DNA of 33,523 nt from the NCBI GenBank assembly GCA_017854255.1, contig JAFMIA010000031.1, forward strand, positions 1 through 33,523, written 5' to 3'. Positions 27,330-33,523 of this stretch are shown here, piece by piece; the first letter of the stretch is position 1; every line of letters starts with the position of its first letter. The notes under the pieces were generated by a model. It was given only the letters and a program-made list of their open reading frames with translations, did not search any database and was not told the DNA's origin. A program made the position numbers and the translations under genes. Source of the stretch: Pseudomonadales bacterium (GTDB lineage Bacteria > Pseudomonadota > Gammaproteobacteria > Pseudomonadales > Azotimanducaceae).

Positions 27330-27883
27330 CGTCGATTGCAGTTATCTTTAACCGCGGCGCGCGCTTCATCGATCAGGACTTGCTTTTGCATCTGGGTCAT
27401 AAACACCATTTTGCCTTCCGCATTTTTAACTTTGAGTCTTTGAAAGCGTCCGAGTTCATCCAGTCTATTCTTAGCGCCCTTGCAGTTTCGCTCATAGTCA
27501 GGGACGGTCTCTTGGGCAACGCGTGGCAAGGCTGCCGGCTTTGCAGTGGCAGGGGCTGGCCTTCCTGGGTCTTCGGCATTTGCTAAAGGGGTTGTTGCCG
27601 GCGTCTTTTCGGAGGCGTCGGGCGCAATATAGCCAAATGGTTTTCTTGGATTCAGGTCTTCGACATCGAATGACGTCACGGGGCGGTCCGCAAAATGGGT
27701 CCTGCCCTCCGCGTCCTGCCAGGTATAAATACTTTGTCGTTCAGCGGCCTCGCTAAGCGCGGGCCATGCAATCAGCAGTATGAGGCCAACGCATAAACAG
27801 AAGCGTCCGGCAGATAAGCGGTATTCATGATCTGGATGGTGATTCATAGGCTGGTTGCAAAATCCGGCGGATCGTTGACTCAT
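27326..27883 (-). CDS. DUF4124 domain protein, exported
   Basis: A 185-residue protein. A signal sequence (FCLCVGLILLIAWPALSEA) is followed by IYTWQDAEGRTHFADRPV, the DUF4124 signature (a short beta unit with W-D-x-G-x-x-x-(Y/F)-(S/A)-D-x-P). A Pro/Ala-rich linker follows, then a charged helical C-terminal part with two Cys. The function is unknown; a periplasmic place is likely. The start may be 27883 or the internal ATG at 27847; neither has a good Shine-Dalgarno sequence. It is divergent from ilvI and convergent with pgeF. Confidence 0.75.
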   Translation of the reverse strand: MSQRSAGFCNQPMNHHPDHEYRLSAGRFCLCVGLILLIAWPALSEAAERQSIYTWQDAEGRTHFADRPVTSFDVEDLNPRKPFGYIAPDASEKTPATTPLANAEDPGRPAPATAKPAALPRVAQETVPDYERNCKGAKNRLDELGRFQRLKVKNAEGKMVFMTQMQKQVLIDEARAAVKDNCNRR

Positions 27884-27887
27884 AGGA

Positions 27888-27896
27888 TGGTATAGT
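27888..27896 (+). promoter_or_regulatory. extended -10 promoter ahead of ilvI
   Basis: TGGTATAGT carries the TG of an extended -10 element followed by TATAGT. No good -35 lies 16-18 nt upstream. A transcript from about 27903 would have a ~43-nt leader. This leaves little room for a classical branched-chain amino acid attenuator. Confidence 0.45.
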
Positions 27897-27945
27897 AAAA
27901 AATGCCGGACCCCAAAGCCAAACTGGCAAGAGCAAGGTGGTATCT

Positions 27946-29712
27946 GTGAAAAATGATCTCAAAACAGCGTCACAATCAGAGTTAGAGCAGCTCTCTGGTG
28001 GTGACATGCTCGTTCGATCCCTTCAAGCCGAAGGCGTCGAGTATGTGTTTGGGTATCCGGGCGGCGCAGTGCTGCACATTTATGATGCCTTATTTCGTCA
28101 GGAAGTGATCAAACACTTCTTGGTGCGTCACGAGCAAGCCGCGACGCATATGGCGGACGGCTATGCTCGTGCAACGGGGCGACCCGGCGTGGTTTTGGTG
28201 ACGTCTGGACCGGGCGCGACCAACGCGATTACGGGTATTGCCACGGCCTATATGGATTCGATCCCGATGGTGGTGATCTCGGGTCAAGTGCAGTCTCACT
28301 TGATCGGCACAGATTCCTTCCAAGAAACCGACATGGTGGGCATATCGAGACCGATCGTTAAACACAGTTTTTTAGTTAAGCGTGCGGTCGATATTCCGGC
28401 AACGATCAAAAAAGCGTTTTATTTGGCGAATAGCGGTAGGCCAGGGCCGGTTGTGGTCGATATTCCCAAGGACATCACGAATCCAGCGGACCTTCATCCC
28501 TTTGAATATCCTGACGAAGTGTCGATTCGCTCCTATAACCCGGTGACTCGCGGTCATAGCGGTCAGATTAAGAAAGCCGTGACGATGCTGCTAGGTGCCG
28601 AACGGCCTGTAATTTATAGCGGTGGTGGCGTTATTCAAGGCGAAGGTGCCGGCTTGCTCACAGCTTTGGTAAAGCGGCTCGGTTATCCCATCACCAGTAC
28701 TTTAATGGGGCTGGGGGCTTTCCCCTCCACCGACCCGCAGTTTCTCGGCATGCTCGGGATGCATGGCACCGTCGAGGCAAACAATGCGATGCACCACTGC
28801 GATGTCCTGCTAGCCGTGGGCGCACGCTTTGATGATCGGGTCACCAACACGATTTCAAAGTTCTGTCCGTATGCCAAAATTGTCCATATTGATGTGGACC
28901 CAACCTCGATCAGTAAAAATGTAGCGGTCGACGTGCCAATTGTCGGGCCTGTGATCTCGGTTCTTACGGAAATGCTCGGGTTAATTGATCTCGAGACGAA
29001 AGCGCAGGGCGAGCACAACGCAAAGCATTTAGCGGACTGGTGGGCGCAAATTGAGGGTTGGCGTGGGCAGGAATGCCTGGCTTATGAATCCAACACGAGC
29101 GTGATTAAACCCCAGCAGGCGGTGCAAGCGGTTTATCAAGCGACTGGCGGTGGCGCCTATGTCAGCTCGGACGTTGGGCAGCACCAGATGTTTGCGGCCT
29201 TGTATTACCCCTTTGATTGGCCGCGGCAGTGGATCAACTCAGGCGGACTTGGCACCATGGGGTTTGGTTTGCCCGCCGCGATGGGGGTGCAAGTCGCTTT
29301 TCCCGACGCCCAGGTGGTCTGCATTACGGGCGAAGGTAGTATCCAAATGAACATACAGGAACTGTCGACCTGCCGGCAGTATGAGCTGCCCGTTAAAATT
29401 ATCAACTTGAATAATGGCGCGCTCGGAATGGTTCGGCAGTGGCAGGATATGCAGTATGAAGGTCGGCACTCCCATAGTTATATGGATTCCTTACCCGACT
29501 TTAAGGCGTTGGCCGAGGCCTACGGCCACGTTGGGATTAAAATTACCAAGCCCGAGGAGTTGTTGCCGGGGCTGGAAGCCGCATTTGCGCTAAAGGATCA
29601 GCTTGTCTTTGTCGATATTGAGGTCGATCCCAATGAGCATGTGTATCCAATGCATGTGGCGCCCAATGGGTCAATGCGTGATATGTGGCTTAAAAAAGGG
29701 ATTCGAACCTGA
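27946..29712 (+). CDS. ilvI: acetolactate synthase large (catalytic) subunit
   Basis: A 588-residue thiamine diphosphate enzyme. It condenses two pyruvates, or pyruvate and 2-oxobutyrate, in the first shared step of Val/Leu and Ile synthesis. The catalytic Glu63 lies in [18 protein letters not shown], and the SGPGATN segment is clear. The diphosphate-binding motif reads GEGSIQMN near 462, with Glu in place of the usual second Asp, followed by [17 protein letters not shown] 27946 is chosen because AAGGTGG lies 6 nt upstream; a GTG at 27937 overlaps that site. It joins ilvH by a TGATG overlap. Confidence 0.95.
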   Translation: MKNDLKTASQSELEQLSGGDMLVRSLQAEGVEYVFGYPGGAVLHIYDALFRQEVIKHFLVRHEQAATHMADGYARATGRPGVVLVTSGPGATNAITGIATAYMDSIPMVVISGQVQSHLIGTDSFQETDMVGISRPIVKHSFLVKRAVDIPATIKKAFYLANSGRPGPVVVDIPKDITNPADLHPFEYPDEVSIRSYNPVTRGHSGQIKKAVTMLLGAERPVIYSGGGVIQGEGAGLLTALVKRLGYPITSTLMGLGAFPSTDPQFLGMLGMHGTVEANNAMHHCDVLLAVGARFDDRVTNTISKFCPYAKIVHIDVDPTSISKNVAVDVPIVGPVISVLTEMLGLIDLETKAQGEHNAKHLADWWAQIEGWRGQECLAYESNTSVIKPQQAVQAVYQATGGGAYVSSDVGQHQMFAALYYPFDWPRQWINSGGLGTMGFGLPAAMGVQVAFPDAQVVCITGEGSIQMNIQELSTCRQYELPVKIINLNNGALGMVRQWQDMQYEGRHSHSYMDSLPDFKALAEAYGHVGIKITKPEELLPGLEAAFALKDQLVFVDIEVDPNEHVYPMHVAPNGSMRDMWLKKGIRT

Positions 29713-30203
29713 TGAGAAGGATTATCTCAATTCTCCTGGAAAATGAAGCTGGGGCTTTGTCGCGTGTGATCGGACTGTTTGCGCAGCGGAACTATAATAT
29801 TGAGTCGCTGACGGTTGCGCCGACGGACGACGTGAGCTTATCGCGTCTGACGTTGACCACCAGTGCCAGTGATGTCGAGGTCGAGCAGATCACCAAACAG
29901 CTCAATAAATTGATCGAAGTTGTAAAGTTGGCCGACTTGACCGATGGTGAACACGTTGAGCGCGAGTTAATGTTGCTTAAGGTGAAGGCCTCGGGTGCTC
30001 AGCGAGCCGAAGTTAAACGGGTTGCGGATATTTTCCGAGGTCAAATTATTGATGTGACGGCAAGCACCTACGCGATCCAGTTGTCCGGCACCACCGAAAA
30101 ATTGGACGCCTTTATTAACGCGCTGAGCGAGTCTGTGGTGCTGGAGGTGGTTCGAACTGGGGTCACGGGATTGAGCCGCGGCGAAAAAGTGTTGGCTCTT
30201 TAA
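29712..30203 (+). CDS. ilvH: acetolactate synthase small (regulatory) subunit
   Basis: A 163-residue protein with an N-terminal ACT domain ([35 protein letters not shown]). This is the valine-binding region that gives feedback control of the large subunit. The C-terminal domain (about 80-160) matches the IlvH/IlvN pattern, with RELMLLKV and FRGQIIDV. It is translationally coupled to ilvI. ilvC, which often follows, is absent; pssA is next. Confidence 0.95.
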   Translation: MRRIISILLENEAGALSRVIGLFAQRNYNIESLTVAPTDDVSLSRLTLTTSASDVEVEQITKQLNKLIEVVKLADLTDGEHVERELMLLKVKASGAQRAEVKRVADIFRGQIIDVTASTYAIQLSGTTEKLDAFINALSESVVLEVVRTGVTGLSRGEKVLAL

Positions 30204-30222
30204 CGTAAGTTATCCAAATAAC

Positions 30223-30246
30223 GGCCCAACCGTCAGCGTTTGGGCC
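30223..30246 (+). terminator. GC-rich hairpin between ilvH and pssA
   Basis: GGCCCAA (30223-30229) and TTGGGCC (30240-30246) pair around a 10-nt loop. The hairpin ends 2 nt before TGGAG, the likely ribosome binding site of pssA. No T-run follows. It may attenuate transcription or affect pssA translation. Confidence 0.45.
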
Positions 30247-30257
30247 CTGGAGTTACT

Positions 30258-31046
30258 ATGGTGAATGACGCATCCAGTTCGAATCCGAAGCCCCAGCCCG
30301 ATAATGTGAGACCGTTGCCGAACAAGCGGCAAGGGTTACGGCGTGGGATCTATCTGCTGCCAAACCTCATTACCACCGGTGCGCTCTTCTCTGGATTCTA
30401 CTCCATTATCTCGAGTATGACGGGCGATATTGAGCAAGCCGCAATTGCGATTGTGATTGCGGGGTTTCTCGATTCGTTAGACGGTCGGGTTGCGCGATTA
30501 ACCAATACGCAAAGCGAGTTTGGCGTGCAGTACGATAGTTTATCGGACTTGGTCGCCTTTGGGGTTGCCCCGGCCCTCTTAATGTTCAGTTGGGTGCTTG
30601 CGGATCTTGGGAAGCTCGGATGGTTTGTCGCTTTTTTGTATATGGCTTGCGCGGCCTTACGGCTCGCTCGATTTAACACGGCGCCAGACAGCAAGGTGTT
30701 CTTTGGGCTTGCCAGTCCAGGCGCTGCAGGGACGATCGCCGCACTCGCTTGGGTTTGGCATGATAATGTTCAGCAAAGTGCTGGGCTGGAGTTTGGTTTG
30801 CCCTTCGCGGTTTTGGCGGGTGTCTTAGCGGTCTTGATGGTGAGTAATATTCGGTATTACAGTCCGAAAGAGTTCGATTTTGGTGGCAGAGTACCGTTCT
30901 TGTTTATGGTGACAATTGTGTTTTTATTTGTTGTTGTTGCCGTCTACCCACCTGGCATGCTGCTGATCATCGGGCTAACCTACGCCGCATCAGGGCCAAT
31001 TAGCAGTTTGCTTCGTAGACGTAGGAGAAATCCAGACGGAGATTAG
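30258..31046 (+). CDS. pssA: CDP-diacylglycerol-serine O-phosphatidyltransferase
   Basis: A 262-residue integral membrane enzyme making phosphatidylserine, the precursor of phosphatidylethanolamine. The CDP-alcohol phosphotransferase motif is complete: D75-G76-x2-A79-R80-x8-G89-x3-D93-x3-D97. About seven to eight hydrophobic helices follow a ~30-residue polar N-terminus. It is of the membrane-embedded type, not the soluble phospholipase D-like E. coli type. ATG 30258 has TGGAG 6 nt upstream. It is the third gene after ilvI-ilvH. Confidence 0.94.
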   Translation: MVNDASSSNPKPQPDNVRPLPNKRQGLRRGIYLLPNLITTGALFSGFYSIISSMTGDIEQAAIAIVIAGFLDSLDGRVARLTNTQSEFGVQYDSLSDLVAFGVAPALLMFSWVLADLGKLGWFVAFLYMACAALRLARFNTAPDSKVFFGLASPGAAGTIAALAWVWHDNVQQSAGLEFGLPFAVLAGVLAVLMVSNIRYYSPKEFDFGGRVPFLFMVTIVFLFVVVAVYPPGMLLIIGLTYAASGPISSLLRRRRRNPDGD

Positions 31047-31098
31047 CCTTGCAAGGCCGGCCTCTGGTCTTGGCGCTGAATCACAAGGAGCGAGGTCC

Positions 31099-32088
31099 AT
31101 GAAGGCACCCGTTGGTAGCAAGTTAACCGAGCGCGATGTCACCCCAGAAGCGATTTATCTAAATCGCAGACAATATTTAAAAGCCTCAGCTGTTGGCGCC
31201 GCTGCCCTGATGGCGCCAGCACTCAAGGCCTCGGAGGCGGCTCCTAGCGTAGACCCGGCGCCGCTTTGGCTACAATCCCAAAACAAACAAGCATCCTCAA
31301 GCCCTTTCTCGACGACTGAAAAGTTGACCCCTTATGAATACGTGACGGGCTACAACAACTTTTATGAGTTTGGTACAGGCAAGGATGATCCTGAAAAGAA
31401 GGGGCAGGATTTCAAACCGCATCCTTGGCAGGTGACGGTGAGTGGCTTGGCGGAAGGCACGGGCACCTTTGACTTGGAAGATCTGCTGAAAGGCCTGGCT
31501 GTTGAGGAGCGCATATACCGACTAAGATGCGTTGAGGCCTGGTCGATGGTGATTCCTTGGCTTGGCGTGCCGATGGCTGCACTGCTCAAGCGGCTTAAGC
31601 CACTGAGTAGCGCGCGCTATGTTGCGTTCGAGACGGTCTATCGGCCGGAGGAGATGCCGGGCCAGGGATCCTTTTTTGCCGCTATTGATTACCCCTATGT
31701 TGAAGGGTTAAGAATGGATGAGGCGATGCATCCGTTAACGTTGATGGCAACTGGTGTTTATGGTCGTTCGTTGCCGAATCAAAATGGCGCGCCGCTCCGC
31801 TTGGTTGTTCCTTGGAAATACGGTTTCAAAAGCATTAAGTCCATTCGGAAGATCACATTCACCGATCGGCAGCCGCAAACAACCTGGGAGAAGGCAAACG
31901 CGCGTGAATATGGCTTTTATGCCAACGTGAACCCAGCGGTGGATCACCCGCGGTGGAGTCAGGCCGAGGAGCGTCGATTGCCGAGCACACTGTTTGCCTC
32001 GAATCGAGTCCCAACCTTGCCGTTCAACGGTTACGCCGACGCGGTGGCGGGGCTGTATCAAGGCATGGATCTCACGAAATACTACTAG
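31099..32088 (+). CDS. msrP: methionine sulfoxide reductase catalytic subunit MsrP
   Basis: A 329-residue periplasmic molybdoenzyme that repairs oxidised methionines in envelope proteins. A Tat signal is seen at [20 protein letters not shown] (23-42), so it should be exported folded with its molybdopterin cofactor. Cys144 in [10 protein letters not shown] is the expected molybdenum ligand. The [12 protein letters not shown] block is typical of the YedY/sulfite oxidase fold. A strong AAGGAG site precedes the ATG. msrQ follows after 38 nt. Confidence 0.95.
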   Translation: MKAPVGSKLTERDVTPEAIYLNRRQYLKASAVGAAALMAPALKASEAAPSVDPAPLWLQSQNKQASSSPFSTTEKLTPYEYVTGYNNFYEFGTGKDDPEKKGQDFKPHPWQVTVSGLAEGTGTFDLEDLLKGLAVEERIYRLRCVEAWSMVIPWLGVPMAALLKRLKPLSSARYVAFETVYRPEEMPGQGSFFAAIDYPYVEGLRMDEAMHPLTLMATGVYGRSLPNQNGAPLRLVVPWKYGFKSIKSIRKITFTDRQPQTTWEKANAREYGFYANVNPAVDHPRWSQAEERRLPSTLFASNRVPTLPFNGYADAVAGLYQGMDLTKYY

Positions 32089-32126
32089 TGGGTTAGGAGT
32101 TCGTTTGCGCCTGTTTGGATTCTTTA

Positions 32127-32723
32127 ATGGATAAGGTGCTCCTGACCCGTTGGTTCTGGTGGCTGCTGCTGTTGCCTTTGATTTTTATCGGCACACGCGT
32201 TTTTCAGGTTGTATGGTACGACCCAAGCGCGCTAGGGCCAGATCCCGCCCAATCCTTAGTCGATCTGTTTGGAACAACTGCTTTGTGGTTTCTCTGTGCG
32301 GTGCTTTTCGTGACCCCCTTGCAGGCCCTAATCAGGGCTCGCTGGTTATTAAGGCAGCGTCGTGCCTTGGGAGTTGCCTGCTTTGGGTATGCGCTGATGC
32401 ACTGGTTGTCCTACGCAGGGCTGCTGCTGGAGTGGCAGTGGCAGAATTTAGGTCAGGATTTGCTCAATCGGCCGTACATTATTGTCGGGTTTTTGGCTGG
32501 TTTGATGCTCTTGGTGCTGGCGGGGACGTCCAATAACGTGAGTGTGCGGGCACTGGGTCGTCGCTGGCGAATCCTGCATCGTTTGGTCTACCCGGCTGCG
32601 CTGTTAGTCCTGATCCATATGTTCTGGGTTGCGCGAAGCGATTACACGGAAGTCGCCCTGTATTCAGCGGTTGTCCTGCTGCTGTTGCTGCATCGTTGGC
32701 GACACCAAACGAAGTCTTCGTAA
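32127..32723 (+). CDS. msrQ: heme-binding membrane subunit MsrQ
   Basis: A 198-residue inner-membrane b-type cytochrome that passes quinone or flavin electrons to MsrP. Six hydrophobic segments are seen. Candidate heme ligands are His92 (YALMHWLSY), His151 (RILHRLVY) and His164 (VLIHMFW). The RPYIIVGF and GRRWRILHRLVYPA blocks match YedZ/MsrQ. The start is uncertain: AGGAG lies 27 nt before ATG 32127 and 15 nt before an in-frame TTG at 32115. Confidence 0.92.
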   Translation: MDKVLLTRWFWWLLLLPLIFIGTRVFQVVWYDPSALGPDPAQSLVDLFGTTALWFLCAVLFVTPLQALIRARWLLRQRRALGVACFGYALMHWLSYAGLLLEWQWQNLGQDLLNRPYIIVGFLAGLMLLVLAGTSNNVSVRALGRRWRILHRLVYPAALLVLIHMFWVARSDYTEVALYSAVVLLLLLHRWRHQTKSS

Positions 32724-32963
32724 ATCAGCGCTGGTGCTGGCCCGTAAGCCTTATAACGCTTAAGCTGGGTTGTAAGAGGATTCCTTTATTGGTTTGGCGC
32801 GGTGTTTCTGGTTGCAATGAGGCGTCAATTGCAGGGGCGGGATGATTAAGTCTTGCAAAGCCCTAGGATTGTCTAGTAAGCTGCGCGTCCGTTGTTTGGA
32901 ACCGCCCTTTTTTAGGCAAAAGTAAGTCGCCGCAAAGCGATCGAAATTAATTAAGAAAAGGTG
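32724..32963. other. region between msrQ and the rRNA promoter
   Basis: About 240 nt without a credible gene. It becomes A/T-rich just before the rRNA promoter (about 32945-32960, ATTAATTAAGAAAA), a possible UP element for the RNA polymerase alpha subunit. Fis sites are expected upstream of rRNA promoters but I cannot place them reliably. Confidence 0.5.
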
Positions 32964-32991
32964 TTGTAAAGGGAACAATGGTACGTATAAT
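32964..32991 (+). promoter_or_regulatory. rRNA operon promoter
   Basis: TTGTAA (32964-32969), a 16-nt spacer and a perfect TATAAT (32986-32991). The GC-rich ACGCGTCC that follows is typical of the discriminator of stringently controlled rRNA promoters. An A/T-rich stretch lies just upstream. Transcription should begin near 32998, about 375 nt before mature 16S rRNA. Confidence 0.85.
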
Positions 32992-32997
32992 ACGCGT

Positions 32998-33374
32998 CCT
33001 GGCCAAGTGGTCAGGCTCGCAAGAGTAAGGTTGTCAGCTAAGGGGCTGAGACCATTCGAGACAAAATTTACGAAAGTTTCCCGCCCACTTAGTGAGTTGG
33101 CGCGGCATCCTTCGCTAGAAAGTCCGAAGAAGTTTTTTAAAAATCAGGAAAACAAACAATAGGTGTGGGTACTTGTTAGTTGAGTGCGAAAGTTATCAGC
33201 AACAAGTTACCGACAATTTATTGAGTATACTTACTAAATACGGTAATTGTGCGTTGCTGAGCCAGGCTTCTTCGTAAGAAGAAGTTTGACAAAAGATTTG
33301 CGAACTTTATTCGCAACTGTGAACTGAGGGAGCCTCAAAAGGGTGAAACGAAGGGATCAGGAAAACTTCAATTA
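32998..33374 (+). other. 16S rRNA precursor leader
   Basis: The leader begins with a hairpin at the predicted start site (32998-33004 paired with 33009-33015, loop AAGT). A second small hairpin, TCAGC/GCTGA (33034-33049), is a boxB candidate. A degenerate boxA-like TTTTTTAAAAAT (about 33133-33144) lies before GTGTGGGTACTTG (33163-33175), which matches the boxC segment of gammaproteobacterial rRNA leaders. A CTTCTT/AAGAAG hairpin lies at 33267-33281. These are the expected antitermination and processing signals. Confidence 0.65.
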
Positions 33375-33523
33375 AAATTGAAGAGTTTGATCATGGCTCA
33401 GATTGAACGTTGGCGGCAGGCCTTAGACATGCAAGTCGAACGGTAACAGCAGAGCTTGCTCTGGCTGACGAGTGGCGGACGGGTGAGTAACGCGTAGGAA
33501 TCTACCCAGTAGCGGGGGATAGC
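33375..33523 (+). rRNA. rrs: 16S ribosomal RNA, 5' part (cut by the window end)
   Basis: It begins AAATTGAAGAGTTTGATC, equivalent to E. coli position 1, and continues with ATGGCTCAGATTGAACG, GGCGGCAGGCC, CATGCAAGTCGAACGG and GACGAGTGGCGGACGGGTGA. The sequence is gammaproteobacterial. CCTTAGACATGC replaces the E. coli CCTAACACATGC. Only the first 149 nt are inside the window. Confidence 0.98.

Noticed and set aside
31046-31057. Perfect palindrome GCCTTGCAAGGC at the pssA stop
   Set aside because: It has no loop and no T-run, so it is not a terminator; a 12-bp palindrome alone is weak evidence. It shares GCCTTGC/GCAAGGC with the 70-110 element but not its structure.
33226-33231. TATACT in the rRNA leader as a second promoter
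   Set aside because: No acceptable -35 lies at the right distance, and it falls among leader processing signals.

Overview
The window looks like a chromosomal segment of a gammaproteobacterium related to the Pseudomonadales/Oceanospirillales. Three things support this: the 16S rRNA 5' end, the protein types, and a gene order that largely follows two blocks I know from Pseudomonas aeruginosa. Those blocks are ispB / rplU-rpmA-obg-proB / rpsT / murJ-ribF-lspA-fkpB-ispH / minor pilins / bamD-rluD-pgeF, and ilvI-ilvH-pssA-msrP-msrQ-rrn. There is no phage, insertion sequence, CRISPR array or integrase. Most of the content is core metabolism, translation and envelope biogenesis.

Layout. 1-450: non-coding, with a strong 41-nt imperfect palindrome at 70-110 and a second pair of palindromes at 190-216. 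451-2794: a stand-alone EF-G paralogue and a 58-residue DUF1289 protein. 2994-4676: a small secreted six-cysteine protein of unknown function, divergent from an AraC-type regulator. 4771-6192 (minus): a CoA-acylating aldehyde dehydrogenase. 6278-6354 (minus): tRNA-Pro(CGG). 6392-7360 (minus): ispB. 7857-10812: rplU-rpmA, an intrinsic terminator, then obg-proB. 10809-11075 (minus): rpsT with a TTG start and a near-consensus promoter. 11228-23893: one almost gapless co-directional array, murJ-ribF-lspA-fkpB-ispH-pilE-fimU-pilV-pilW-pilX-pilY1. It joins lipid II flipping, flavin synthesis, lipoprotein processing and isoprenoid synthesis to the type IV pilus tip complex. 23948-25582 (minus): a second FimT/GspH prepilin and bamD. 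25670-27329: rluD-pgeF. 27326-27883 (minus): a DUF4124 protein. 27946-31046: ilvI-ilvH-pssA. 31099-32723: msrP-msrQ. 32724-33523: an rRNA operon promoter, its leader and the first 149 nt of 16S rRNA.

Points of most interest. PilY1 is 1768 residues long because four Ig/cadherin-like repeats sit between its signal peptide and its von Willebrand A domain. ileS is missing from the usual ribF-ileS-lspA order, and ilvC from the usual ilvI-ilvH-ilvC-pssA order. The housekeeping and pilus-tip genes are fused into one array by start/stop overlaps. The two Pseudomonas-like blocks join at a pair of convergent genes that share a TTAA stop. I did not find a clearly new multi-gene system. The best candidates for new biology are the PilY1 architecture, the 70-110 palindrome and the secreted cysteine-rich protein.
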